Positions 1 through 8,250 of a stretch of DNA of 64,000 nt are shown here, piece by piece. The stretch comes from Ahniella sp. GTDB lineage: Bacteria; Pseudomonadota; Gammaproteobacteria; Xanthomonadales; Ahniellaceae. Positions within the stretch are counted from its first letter, which is position 1. Every line of letters starts with the position of its first letter. Position numbers and translations under genes: made by a program. Below the pieces are notes generated by a model. The model worked only from the letters and a program-made list of their open reading frames with translations. It searched no databases and was not told the origin of the DNA. Where the stretch lies: contig JADJRU010000007.1 of NCBI GenBank assembly GCA_016712105.1, positions 1 through 64,000 on the forward strand. Direction: 5' to 3'.

Positions 1-274
1 GGACTGCCATGACCAAGCCGAACAGGAGGAAGAACCAGTCGATTTGACCACGGTGAAAATACTGAAACACCCCGAAGCCGCCAAAGAGCAAAGCCAACGC
101 TCCCCACATGATGGGAACAAGCGGAACGCGCTGTTTGGTAACGCCGATTCCGTAGATGCGAAGCGCGCGTCGGTTCATCTCATCGAGCTGAGACGCGTCT
201 GTCGCGCACCGTTCCGAGCACACCACCGCGAACTCCAAGTCGCGAGCGCACGAACGGCAGATGGCGCCGACCAC
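1..274 (-). CDS. Integron cassette protein, zinc-ribbon plus two membrane helices (partial)
   Basis: This is an open frame on the minus strand that runs off the left edge of the window. I took the GTG at 274 as start; the frame stays open to about 338, inside the neighbouring attC, with no ATG, so the true start is uncertain. The visible product begins with a four-cysteine knuckle (CRSC at residues 6-9, CSERC at 19-23), then a charged linker. A hydrophobic helix follows at about 53-72, and a second starts at about 80. It lies directly downstream of an attC and points away from the integrase, as a cassette gene should. I do not recognise the family. A membrane protein with a cytoplasmic metal-binding head is the most that can be said. 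Confidence 0.55.
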   Translation of the reverse strand, partial: MVGAICRSCARDLEFAVVCSERCATDASQLDEMNRRALRIYGIGVTKQRVPLVPIMWGALALLFGGFGVFQYFHRGQIDWFFLLFGLVMAV

Positions 275-335
275 AGCCTTTACGGGTGGCGACAGCTGCT
301 TGATTGGGTGAGCAAAAAACGTTCCATGAGCTAAG

Positions 336-424
336 CCCTAACGCCGTGTTAAGCCGCCGCCGCGCAGCAGGCTCGGATGATACGCGAAACTTGTTCGGCG
401 GTCGGCTTGAACACATAGTTAGAC
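336..424 (-). repeat. Integron attC recombination site
   Basis: The 89-bp site begins on the minus strand with GTCTAAC (424-418) and ends with GTTAGGG (342-336), the R''/R' core boxes. The inner arms are complementary but imperfect: TATGTG then TTCAAGCCGACC on one side, against GGCTTAACACGGC on the other. An unpaired base in the arm resembles the extrahelical bases that guide IntI to the bottom strand. The stop codon of the cassette gene at 419-421 lies within the first core box, which is typical of compact cassettes. Confidence 0.85.
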
Positions 425-703
425 CTCACCGCCGCGAAAATGCGCTGCTAACCGCTCAACCAGCTTCGTCTCCGTTCCGAGGATGCGATCGACCGCTTCG
501 ATGCGCGCAAGTGCAGCGGCAACCTCAAATGACTCTCCGTTGAAAACCGCTAGCGCATCATTGTGAAGTGCATATGCCAGATGCGCGGCGGTGCGAACCG
601 GCAACTCGGCAGAGTTGTCGCTTCCGAGGTAGGGCGCGAGAAGAAGGCGCACTTCGTAAAGCGCTGCAGCAACGAGTTGTTCCGGCTTGAGAGTGTTCGA
701 CAT
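419..703 (-). CDS. Integron cassette hypothetical protein, 94 aa
   Basis: This 94-residue protein, probably soluble and all-helical, starts at an ATG at 703 and ends with a TAA inside the attC core box. It is the first cassette gene after the integrase end and reads away from the integrase, the normal cassette arrangement. Only 14-20 bp separate the start codon from the cassette boundary (GTTAGAC, 723-717), so it probably relies on a promoter near attI. The sequence is rich in Ala, Leu and Glu and has no signal peptide, membrane helix or catalytic motif that I can see. Function unknown; cassette context and complete boundaries make the gene call firm. Confidence 0.75.
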   Translation of the reverse strand: MSNTLKPEQLVAAALYEVRLLLAPYLGSDNSAELPVRTAAHLAYALHNDALAVFNGESFEVAAALARIEAVDRILGTETKLVERLAAHFRGGEV

Positions 704-716
704 GGGTGCCAGTGAG

Positions 717-800
717 GTCTAACTAGACATGGGCGAAGGAGATGGGCGACGTGGTTGTCGTCCATTTCGGGATTGTAGGCGGTAGGTCATTGATTTCCCA
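717..800 (-). other. First-cassette junction / probable attI region
   Basis: GTTAGAC on the minus strand (723-717) matches the GTTRRRY crossover core and marks where the first cassette joins the platform. The sequence between here and the integrase start (about 724-980) holds no gene and should contain attI and the divergent promoters for intI and the cassettes. I cannot delimit the integrase-binding sites of attI from sequence alone, so the right boundary is nominal. Confidence 0.5.
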
Positions 801-980
801 AGTGATGCTTGTTTGGTTGCTGAAATGGGCGGCCTAAAAAATGCCGGATGTTTTTCACGCGCCGCATCGGAGGTTACCGTCGGCATCCTTGGTCTGCCAA
901 GTATCTGACCCTGGTCAAACCGCTGAATAGTTCATCAATTACGCGGGCGCCCCGGTCTGGCTCGGCCACACACTAGGCAC

Positions 981-1937
981 ATGGTCCTGACGGAACAACC
1001 CAAGCTTCTGGATCGGCTTCGAGGCCGCGATCCGGACGAAACATTATTCGATTCGCACTGAAACGACCTACGTGGACTGGGTCCGTCGCTTTATCCTGTT
1101 TCATGGCAAGCGGCATCCTGCTGAGCTTGGTGCGCCGGAGGTTACGGCGTTCCTCAGCCATTTGGCTGTTCGCCTCAACGTGGCGGCATCCACGCAAAAC
1201 CAGGCACGAAGTGCGTTGCTGTTTCTGTATCGCGAGGTGCTGGGTGTTCGCCTGCCGTGGCTGGATGAGGTGATCCCGGCCAAAGTGTCACAACGTTTGC
1301 CCGTGGTGCTGACTGAACGGGAAGTTCGTGATCTGCTGCATCACACACATGGCACGCCGGGACTGGTCTGCGCTCTGCTCTACGGCACTGGCTTGCGCCT
1401 GCTGGAGGCCCTGCGATTGCGCGTGAAGGATATCGATCTGGCTCGCCGCGAGATCGTTGTCCGCTCCGGCAAGGGCAACAAGGATCGAGTGACCATGATC
1501 TGCGACTTCAACGTCAGATGGAAGCAGCCCGGGCGATTCATGAGCGCGATTTGGCCGACGGTTTCGGCGCAACCATCCTGCCGAATGCGCTGGCGAGGAA
1601 GTACCCGAAGGCTGCGCGTTCCTGGGGCTGGCAGTGGATTTTTCCCGGCGCTCAGCGGTCGACCGATCCACGCTCCGGCGCGGTCGCGAGGCATCACATT
1701 TTCCCGGAGACCATTCAGAGACATGTGCGTGAGGCTTCTCGTCTGGCTGGCATCAACAAGCCCTGCACTCCGCACGTGCTTCGACACTGCTTCGCAACGC
1801 ACTTGCTTCAGGCCGGTTACGACATTCGAACCGTGCAGGAATTGCTGGGCCATTCCGACGTGGCGACGACCATGATCTACACCCATGTCCTGAATCGCGG
1901 TGGCAAGGCGGTGTTGAGCCCATTGGATCGGCTGTGA
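981..1937 (+). pseudogene. intI: Integron integrase IntI, inactivated by two frame lesions
   Basis: IntI is the tyrosine recombinase that captures and shuffles cassettes at attI and attC. Reading starts at ATG 981 with the usual lead-in (PKLLDRLR), then changes frame near 1018-1030 into KHYSIRTE...YVDWVRRF. It changes again near 1497, just after KDRVTM, where several bases are missing. The catalytic parts are recognisable: the box I arginine in GTGLRLLEALRL, HVLRHCFATHLL, GHSDVATT, and the nucleophilic tyrosine in MIYTHV. The IntI-specific insert (LARKYPKAARSWGWQWIFP) separates it from XerC/XerD and phage integrases. It is transcribed away from the cassettes. With two frame changes the enzyme should be non-functional, so the array is probably frozen unless an integrase acts in trans. 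Confidence 0.9.
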
Positions 1938-2052
1938 ATGGCAAGCTAGCCGACCCCGTTGGCAGGGCCGCCCAAGCTTTTCCCCAGACAAGGACATTAC
2001 TCAGTGAGTCACTGGTGAGTCGTCATTCGGGTTGGCACCCATCCATCAATAA

Positions 2053-2097
2053 TGTCTCCTAGAGTGGACATTTTGGTTCATTTGTCTATTATAAGAC
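2053..2097 (+). promoter_or_regulatory. Inverted repeats in promoter of the HTH/AbiEii pair (candidate operator)
   Basis: Two dyads precede the HTH gene: TGTC-N10-GACA at 2053-2070, and GTCTATTATAAGAC at 2084-2097, whose core is AT-rich and looks like a -10 element only a few bases from ATG 2102. A TTGGTT at about 2073 could serve as -35. Antitoxin-type HTH proteins normally repress their own promoter, so this is the probable autoregulatory site. Inferred from position and symmetry only. Confidence 0.45.
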
Positions 2098-2101
2098 GCA
2101 T

Positions 2102-2578
2102 ATGAACGGAATGGATCGACCGAGGAGCGCTCTCGAACTGGCAGAACTGGGTGCCGCAGTCCGCGCCCGGCGCAAATCGTTGCGAGTCAGCAGCACCGCC
2201 TTGGCTGAGGCTTCGGGGATTTCCCGGGTGACGGTACACCGCATTGAATTGGGTGTGCCGACGGTGGCTATCGGCGCTTGGAAACGAGTGGCTGATGCAT
2301 TGGGAATGACCCTGTTGGTGAAGCTTGAACAGGCCGCGAAGTCGGACGGTCCCGTGCCCATCGTTCCCTCGATTCCGGCACGCATCTCACTCGCCGATTA
2401 TCCGCAACTCCACGAGCTTGCCTGGCACGCGCGGGGCGTGGGTGCCCTGAGCCCCGCCGAGGCTTTCGACATCTATGAGCGAAACAAGCGCCACCTTGAC
2501 GCGGAACAGCTCGACCCGCGCGAGCGCTCGCTGATCGACGCTCTGCGCATTGCGTTTGGCGCGGCAGATGATGTTTGA
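2102..2578 (+). CDS. XRE-type HTH protein, likely antitoxin of an AbiEii pair
   Basis: This is a 158-residue protein whose N-terminal third (about residues 15-62) is a helix-turn-helix of the Cro/C1/XRE type (VRARRKSL...ALAEASGISRVTVHRIELG). The C-terminal half is acidic/helical and could contact the partner. The gene overlaps the downstream nucleotidyltransferase by about 11 bp, which implies translational coupling. HTH or winged-helix proteins paired with AbiEii-like nucleotidyltransferases act as antitoxins and repressors in type IV-like toxin-antitoxin/abortive-infection systems. The assignment as antitoxin rests on this pairing rather than on a recognised antitoxin domain. A dyad directly upstream (2084-2097) is its likely operator. 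Confidence 0.8.
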   Translation: MNGMDRPRSALELAELGAAVRARRKSLRVSSTALAEASGISRVTVHRIELGVPTVAIGAWKRVADALGMTLLVKLEQAAKSDGPVPIVPSIPARISLADYPQLHELAWHARGVGALSPAEAFDIYERNKRHLDAEQLDPRERSLIDALRIAFGAADDV

Positions 2579-3293
2579 GCGACCTCATCACCAGCGGATT
2601 GCCCACATACTGGACGCCCTGGATGGTTCACTGCTGACTCATCTGGGTTGCTATTTCGGCGGAGGGACATGCATCTCCTTGCGATTCGGAGAATTTCGTG
2701 AGTCTGTGGACATCGACTTTCTGACTGATGACGCCGACGGCTATCGGGAGTTGAGACAAAGGCTGTCCAGCACGGACGGCCTGAACGCTTTGCTGCGCGC
2801 AGGGGCTCGCCTCTTGAGAACACGCGGCGACATGCGCATCGATCAGTATGGAATTCGAACGCGGATTGAAATGGATGGCGCAGCAATTCGTTTCGAAGTG
2901 GTTCGCGAAGCGCGCATCACATTGGAGGCGCCCGGCGACAAAGACGCGGTGTGCGGTATCCCGACATTGACCATTGGCGATCTTGCTACATCAAAGTTGC
3001 TGGCAAACTCCGATCGCCATGCCGACGACGGCGTCTTCAGCCGCGACTTGATCGACATCGCCATGATGCAGTTGCGTCTGCCGATTCTCCGATCTGCCCT
3101 GGAAAAGGCCAGTGGTGCATACGGTAAAGCCGTGGCGCGTGATCTGGAACTCGCCATCTCACGAATGCAGCTTCGCCAAGGCTGGCTTGATCGTTGCATG
3201 CATGCCATGGATATTCGGGTTCCCAAGGCACTACTGTGGCAACGCATCCGTGCCTTGCGTCGAGTCCTTGTGCCGGCACAAGTGCGAGACTAG
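2568..3293 (+). CDS. AbiEii/AbiGii-family nucleotidyltransferase (toxin)
   Basis: The protein has the nucleotidyltransferase signature of the AbiEii/AbiGii toxin family: a glycine-rich GGGT at residues 31-34, then RFGEFRESVDIDF, in which the two aspartates (about 48 and 50) are the metal-binding pair. A lysine-containing TIGDLATSKLLA segment follows near residue 140, which in this family lies in the fold's second half. I chose ATG 2568 rather than the further upstream ATG at 2550 because it leaves a short overlap with the HTH gene. AbiEii enzymes add nucleotides to tRNA 3' ends and stop growth when the antitoxin is absent. The gene sits next to an integron end, a usual place for accessory defence modules. 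No frameshift is seen, so the pair may be active. Confidence 0.85.
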   Translation: MMFERPHHQRIAHILDALDGSLLTHLGCYFGGGTCISLRFGEFRESVDIDFLTDDADGYRELRQRLSSTDGLNALLRAGARLLRTRGDMRIDQYGIRTRIEMDGAAIRFEVVREARITLEAPGDKDAVCGIPTLTIGDLATSKLLANSDRHADDGVFSRDLIDIAMMQLRLPILRSALEKASGAYGKAVARDLELAISRMQLRQGWLDRCMHAMDIRVPKALLWQRIRALRRVLVPAQVRD

Positions 3294-3394
3294 CGACCAG
3301 GCTTTCGGCTCCATTCGGCGTACGCGAAAGCTGGCTGCTTGCATGACCTTGTCTCAAGTATCCGGGCTTTCACCTTGCTCAGCGCCAACTGCAG

Positions 3395-4825
3395 TCAAAC
3401 ACGGCGCAGAAACTTCAGGATCCAGTCCTGCAGTTTGCCGTAGGGCGGTGCGAACAGGCCGATGGTGTTGAAGCGGGCCTGGTAGACCGTTCCCGTGGCC
3501 TTGGAGTAGGTGCGGAAACTGGTTTCGCCGTGGTAGGCGCCCATGCCGCTGTCGCCGACACCACCCACTGGCAAGTTGCTGTCGCCGAAATGCAGCAGGA
3601 TGTCGTTGACGGTCACGCCACCGGCGACGATCTGGTCGAGGATCGAGTCCCGACGCGCGGTATTGCGGTCGAACAGGTAGAACGCCAATGGCCGCGGGCG
3701 CGATTTGATGATCGCGAGCGTGTCGTCGATGCGCGTATATGGCACAACGATCATCAGGGGCCCGAAGATTTCTTCCTGCATGATCTTGGTCTGATCGGGC
3801 GCGCCGATCACCAGCGTCAGCGGCATCACACGACGTTCGCGCGATTCGAACTTGTGCATCGGCTCGATGCGCGCACCGGCGGCAGCGGCTTCGTCCCGCC
3901 ACGCCACGAGGCGTTGCCACTGCCGTTCGTTGATCACGGCGGTGTAGTCGCGGGTGTTGGCAAAATCCGGGTAGTTGCGTGCAAAGCGCGCGCGCAATGC
4001 GGCGATGAAGGGTTCCAGCCGCGCCGCATCGATGAAGACGTAGTCGGGTGCGATACAGGTCTGTCCGGCATTCAGGCACTTGCCGGCAACAATCCGTTCG
4101 GCGACGTGTTCGATGGGATATTCAGGTGTGATCAGCACCGGTGACTTGCCGCCTAGTTCCAGCGTGCATGGCGTCAACGTCGGGACGCAGGCCTGCATGA
4201 CCTTGCGGCCGATCTCCGTCGAGCCCGTGAACACCATGTGGTCGAACGCCAACTGGGTCATGGCCGTGGCGGTGGTCGCGCCGCCGAGCACCGTGACGAC
4301 CTTGTCGGCCGGAAACACGGCGGCCAGCAACTCAGCCAGCGCATGCCCTGTCTTGGGTGTGTGCTCGGACGGTTTGACCATCACACGATTGCCGGCGGCG
4401 ATGGCACCGATCAGCGGATTCAGCGCGAGTTGGACCGGGTAGTTCCAGGGCGCGATCACACCGATGACACCCAAAGGCTGGAATCGGATCTCGGTACGGG
4501 CAGGCTTCAGCGCCATACCGACTGGTGGTCGCTCCGGGCGCATGTTCGCGCGCAGGTTCTTGATCTGGTAATCGAGCTCCTTGAGCACCATCAAACCATC
4601 GGCGAGTTCCGACTCGTGCCGGGAGCGCTGACCGAAATCCGCCTCCATGGCGTCCAGAAGCTGCGGCAGCTTCTCCTTGAACGCATCACGCAGGCGCTTC
4701 AGGTCCGACAGCCGTTCGTCGTAACCCGGCACAGGGCCACGCGACGCCGCATGCAGGCGGCCGAAGCTTTCCTGCAGTTCGCTGCGGGTGGATTCCGACT
4801 TGATGACTTGCAGATTGGCGGCCAT
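3395..4825 (-). CDS. calB: Coniferyl-aldehyde-type NAD(P)+ dehydrogenase
   Basis: An aldehyde dehydrogenase superfamily member of 476 residues, closest in layout to bacterial coniferyl aldehyde dehydrogenases (CalB), which oxidise lignin-derived aromatic aldehydes to acids. Visible landmarks are APWNYP in the cofactor domain (about 125-130), KPSEHTP (about 151), VFTGSTEIGR (about 199), the general-base glutamate in ELGGKSP (E223), and the catalytic cysteine in GQTCIAPDY (C257). The frame is open 26 codons further upstream; I prefer ATG 4825 because the MAANL start gives the family's usual length. It is monocistronic as far as can be seen. The substrate is a family-based inference; medium-chain aliphatic aldehydes are an alternative. 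Confidence 0.85.
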   Translation of the reverse strand: MAANLQVIKSESTRSELQESFGRLHAASRGPVPGYDERLSDLKRLRDAFKEKLPQLLDAMEADFGQRSRHESELADGLMVLKELDYQIKNLRANMRPERPPVGMALKPARTEIRFQPLGVIGVIAPWNYPVQLALNPLIGAIAAGNRVMVKPSEHTPKTGHALAELLAAVFPADKVVTVLGGATTATAMTQLAFDHMVFTGSTEIGRKVMQACVPTLTPCTLELGGKSPVLITPEYPIEHVAERIVAGKCLNAGQTCIAPDYVFIDAARLEPFIAALRARFARNYPDFANTRDYTAVINERQWQRLVAWRDEAAAAGARIEPMHKFESRERRVMPLTLVIGAPDQTKIMQEEIFGPLMIVVPYTRIDDTLAIIKSRPRPLAFYLFDRNTARRDSILDQIVAGGVTVNDILLHFGDSNLPVGGVGDSGMGAYHGETSFRTYSKATGTVYQARFNTIGLFAPPYGKLQDWILKFLRRV

Positions 4826-4903
4826 GACGCACCTTAATTGACGATGTCCGATTGTGCCGTGAAATGACTGGAGCGTGGGTTCGGTCCGTGCTTTGGGCGG
4901 CAC

Positions 4904-5100
4904 TTCGCGCCAGGCTGGCCCTCATCCGGTCCGGCGGACCACCTTCTCCCGTCGAACCTTCGCGCCAGACTTGCCCTCATCCGGCCTTCGGCCACCTTCT
5001 CCCGTTTCACGGGAGAAGGGAAAATCGGCTCTGAACTTCACGCCAGGCCGGCCCTCATCCGGCCGTCAAGGCACCTTCTCCCGTTTCACCGTGCGAGGGG
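4904..5100. repeat. Three tandem copies of a GC-rich intergenic repeat
   Basis: Copies at about 4904-4951, 4958-5020 and 5036-5100 share CTTCRCGCCAG, then CCCTCATCCGG, then CACCTTCTCCCG. The second copy also carries the closing arm TTTCACGGGAGAAGGG, so CTTCTCCCG...CGGGAGAAG can fold into a hairpin. The other two lack a perfect closing arm. The stretch holds no plausible gene. This repeat style is common between genes in Xanthomonadales-like genomes; degenerate copies in tandem suggest serial insertion or duplication. Confidence 0.8.
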
Positions 5101-5189
5101 GATGACGCGCGAAGGGGCCGAGCTCCGGGATGATGGGCGGATGGACCGGGAATAATGGGCTTCTGAACGCTCGCCCCACACACCCATTC

Positions 5190-5280
5190 CGTCATTCCCG
5201 CGAAAGCGGGAATCCACTCGGATGCCACACGATCCAGACCGGGTCGCAACGAGTGGGTCCCCGCTTGCGCGGGGATGACG
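5190..5280. repeat. 91-bp palindromic repeat element (REP/MITE-like)
   Basis: CGTCATTCCCGCGAAAGCGGG at 5190-5210 and CCCCGCTTGCGCGGGGATGACG at the right end are each small hairpins. Together they form a long imperfect inverted repeat with arms of about 31 bp (CGTCAT...CCACTCG against CGAGTGG...ATGACG) around a 29-bp centre. Two opposed REP units like this are the usual form of a REP doublet mobilised by a RAYT-type transposase. No such transposase gene is in the window. It lies about 80 bp beyond the end of aspS and could terminate its transcript. Confidence 0.75.
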
Positions 5281-5358
5281 AGCAGAGGGTAAGAACCGAA
5301 AAAGCGACAAGCAGCTTGGCAGCCGCCGTTCACGGGTGAAGGGTCGTTTTTGTGGTGC

Positions 5359-7131
5359 TTATTTCTTCTCGGGCTTCACGACGCGCACGTGCAGTTCCTG
5401 CAACTGCGCCTGCGGGACGACGGACGGCGCCGAGGTCATGAGGTCGGTTGCCGACGCAGTCTTCGGGAACGCGATCACGTCACGGATGGATTCCGTGCCG
5501 ACCATCAGCGCCGAGATGCGGTCGATGCCGAAAGCGATGCCACCGTGCGGCGGGGCGCCGTACTTCAGCGCGTCGAGCAGGAAGCCGAACTTCAGTTCGG
5601 CTTCCTCGGCGCTGATGCCGAGCAGGTCGAACACGGCGCTCTGCATGTCCGGGCGATGGATGCGGATGGAGCCGCCGCCGATCTCGTTGCCGTTCAGCAC
5701 GCAGTCGTAACCACGGCTGACCGACGTGAGGGCGTTGGCCTTCAGATCGGCGATGTCGTCGATCTTCGGTGCCGTGAACGGGTGGTGCAGCGCGACGTAG
5801 CGCTTGGCTTCGTCGTCGTACTCGAACATCGGGAAGTCCGTGACCCACAGCGGGGCCCAGCGATTCGCGACCAGACCCATGTCCTTGGCCACCTTCAGGC
5901 GCAGCGCGCCCATGAAGTCGGAAACCGTCTTGTACGGACCGGCACCGAAGAACAATACGTCACCCTGCTGCGCACCGACTGCCTTGAAGATGCCGTCGAT
6001 CGCCTGGTCGTCGAGGAACTTCACGATCGGCGACGTCAGGCCTTCGCGGCCCTTCGCCAGATCGTCGATGCGAATCCAGGCCAGGCCCTTCGCGCCGTAC
6101 TTGGCGACGTAGAGACCGAGGTCGTCGAGCTGCTTGCGTGTCAGATCGGAACCACCCGGCACGCGCAGGCACGCCACGCGACCGCTCGGGTCCTTGGCCG
6201 GACCGGAGAACACTTTGAATTCGACGTGTGCGACGGCATCGGCCACGTCAACGAGTTCGAGGTCAATCCGCAGATCGGGCTTGTCGGAACCATAACGGCG
6301 CATGGCTTCGGCATAAGTCAAACGCGGGAACGGGTTTGCCAGTTCGACGTCGACCACGGTACGGAACAGGTGACGGATCATCTCCTCGACCGTGTTCTGG
6401 ACATCGTGTTCTTCGACGAACGCGAACTCCATATCGAGCTGCGTGAACTCCGGCTGGCGGTCGGCGCGCAGGTCTTCGTCACGGAAGCAGCGGGCGATCT
6501 GGTAGTAACGATCCATGCCAGCCATCATCAGCAGCTGCTTGAACAGCTGCGGCGACTGCGGCAGCGCGTAGAACTCGCCCGGATGCATGCGGCTCGGCAC
6601 CAGGAAGTCGCGCGCGCCTTCCGGCGTGGCCTTGGTGAGGATCGGGGTTTCGATGTCCTGGAACGCACGGGCGTCGAGGAAGCGGCGAATCTCCTGCGTC
6701 AGCTTCGTGCGCACACGCAGCGCTTTCTGCATGAACGGCCGGCGGATATCGAGGTAACGATACTTGAGGCGCACATCTTCGCCCGGGGTGTCGTCCATCA
6801 TGAACGGCAGCGGCGCGGCGGCATTGAGTACCTCGACGATTTCCGCGAGCACTTCGATCTTGCCGGTACGCAGACGTTCGTTGATCTGCGAGACCGGCCG
6901 GGCGCGGACCTTGCCGGTGATCCGCAGGCAGTATTCGTAGCGGACGCCTTCCGCGACCTTGAAGCCGGCTTCGTTGTCCGGCTCGATGACGGTCTGCACG
7001 AGACCCTCGTGGTCACGCAGGTCGATGAAGATCACCCCGCCGTGATCGCGACGGGTATTTGCCCAGCCGCACAACGTGACGGTTTGCCCCACCAGGGTTT
7101 CATCGACAAGACCACAAAAATGACTGCGCAT
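5359..7131 (-). CDS. aspS: Aspartyl-tRNA synthetase
   Basis: This class II aminoacyl-tRNA synthetase charges tRNA-Asp (and tRNA-Asn if the organism uses the indirect route). At 590 residues it has bacterial length: an N-terminal OB-fold anticodon domain beginning MRSHFCGLVDE and including CGWANTRRDHGG, then the catalytic core with motif 2 (FRDEDLRADRQPEFTQLD). The bacterial GAD insertion follows, then motif 3 near the C-terminus (FGIDRISALMVG). A start four codons earlier (7143) is open, but MRSHFCG aligns with known bacterial N-termini. It is single-copy housekeeping and intact, in contrast to many neighbours. It is divergent from the membrane-protein gene at 7249, with a shared intergenic promoter region of about 117 bp. 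Confidence 0.97.
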   Translation of the reverse strand: MRSHFCGLVDETLVGQTVTLCGWANTRRDHGGVIFIDLRDHEGLVQTVIEPDNEAGFKVAEGVRYEYCLRITGKVRARPVSQINERLRTGKIEVLAEIVEVLNAAAPLPFMMDDTPGEDVRLKYRYLDIRRPFMQKALRVRTKLTQEIRRFLDARAFQDIETPILTKATPEGARDFLVPSRMHPGEFYALPQSPQLFKQLLMMAGMDRYYQIARCFRDEDLRADRQPEFTQLDMEFAFVEEHDVQNTVEEMIRHLFRTVVDVELANPFPRLTYAEAMRRYGSDKPDLRIDLELVDVADAVAHVEFKVFSGPAKDPSGRVACLRVPGGSDLTRKQLDDLGLYVAKYGAKGLAWIRIDDLAKGREGLTSPIVKFLDDQAIDGIFKAVGAQQGDVLFFGAGPYKTVSDFMGALRLKVAKDMGLVANRWAPLWVTDFPMFEYDDEAKRYVALHHPFTAPKIDDIADLKANALTSVSRGYDCVLNGNEIGGGSIRIHRPDMQSAVFDLLGISAEEAELKFGFLLDALKYGAPPHGGIAFGIDRISALMVGTESIRDVIAFPKTASATDLMTSAPSVVPQAQLQELHVRVVKPEKK

Positions 7132-7248
7132 CGGACACTCCACTTGCGAAACGGGACCGGACCGGGGCCGCTTGGGGCCTCGGAGCGGAAAAATAGCCCG
7201 GCATGCTAAAACGGCGGCCCTAGACCGCGCAAATCACGGATTTGTCCC

Positions 7249-8124
7249 ATGGCGACCGACCCCCAGCAGGCCGAACGGGAATTGGCGGAGTGGAAGGCAC
7301 TCACTAGCCGCTATCCGTTGGCCCATCCGGCCGCTCTGGCGATGCCGCTGTTGAGTGCACTCGCGGCCAATGGAACCTTGTGCTGGCTGGTGTCGATCCG
7401 CGCCTTGAGCCCGTTCGAACTGGTGCTGCTGGTGGCGATCGAGTCGATCCTGTACCTCCTGATCGCCTGGCTGCAGCACCTGCCCGTCCCCAAATCCGCG
7501 CACCTGAAACACCAGTCCATGAGCTGGGGTGCCCGGCTGGGCATGAGTCTGTTCGCACTGATCTGGCTCGGCTGCGTGTACGGCATGGTGCTGCTCGTGT
7601 GGCTTGGTCAACTCGGCGAAGCCAAGGCGCTGATTGCCGATCCGATCGGTTTTCTGGGACGCAGTAACATCTGGATTCCGCTTGCCATTGCCGTGGCCGG
7701 CGCCTCGGTCGACGCCGCACTCGATTGGCGCCACTGGCGGCGCCACGGTGGCGCATTCGTATCGACTCCGGCGATGACGGGCGCAGCACGGTGGCTGACC
7801 CTGTTTCTCGGCGGATTTCCGTTTCTCATGCCGATGTTCCTGATCCTGATCGCCATCAACCAGCTGATCGAGTTCGTCCAGAAACACACCGGCAAGGACA
7901 GTCTGTGGCCGATGCTGCTGGTCCCGGTAATGATGCTGTCGGTATTCGGCACCATGGGCTGGCTGCTCTCGGCCGGCGTTTCGGGCTTCGCGATCGGTTA
8001 TGTCGTGGCCAAACTGGCCTCCGAGTGCCTGATCGTGTTCACGCCGTGGATCGGCAAGATCGCACAGAAAGAAGCTGCCGAGGGCGGGGCAAAGAAGGGA
8101 CGGAAGGGTGTGTTGCCCGGCTGA
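7249..8124 (+). CDS. Uncharacterised polytopic membrane protein, 291 aa
   Basis: An integral membrane protein with about six to seven hydrophobic stretches. Examples are PAALAMPLLSALAANG, ELVLLVAIESILYLLIAWL, SLFALIWLGCVYGMVLLVWL, a helix near 185-205 (LTLFLGGFPFLMPMFLILIAI) and two more toward residue 255. The N-terminus is acidic and cytoplasmic in character; the C-terminus ends in a Lys/Gly-rich tail. ATG 7249 is the first start after the divergent promoter shared with aspS. I do not recognise a domain or catalytic motif. Intact reading frame, hydrophobicity pattern and placement support a real gene; function unknown. Confidence 0.8.
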   Translation: MATDPQQAERELAEWKALTSRYPLAHPAALAMPLLSALAANGTLCWLVSIRALSPFELVLLVAIESILYLLIAWLQHLPVPKSAHLKHQSMSWGARLGMSLFALIWLGCVYGMVLLVWLGQLGEAKALIADPIGFLGRSNIWIPLAIAVAGASVDAALDWRHWRRHGGAFVSTPAMTGAARWLTLFLGGFPFLMPMFLILIAINQLIEFVQKHTGKDSLWPMLLVPVMMLSVFGTMGWLLSAGVSGFAIGYVVAKLASECLIVFTPWIGKIAQKEAAEGGAKKGRKGVLPG

Positions 8125-8250
8125 ACAGGTGGATGTCATCCGCGCACAAAACTTCAGGGCGCGCACCGGCAAACCGTTGACCCGTCAGAGCCACATTCGT
8201 AGCCTGAATTGCCGGCGTGTGCTGGCTTTCAGAACCTTGGGGGTTCATCG

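Noticed and set aside
4904..5100. CRISPR-like array of three repeats
   Set aside because: Copies are degenerate, of uneven spacing (about 54 and 78 bp) with no unique equal-length spacers and no cas genes; it is a dispersed intergenic repeat.
5350..7209. Long plus-strand open frame (619 codons) opposite aspS
   Set aside because: It is the antisense shadow of the well-conserved aspartyl-tRNA synthetase; composition is Arg/Val-rich and no domain is visible.
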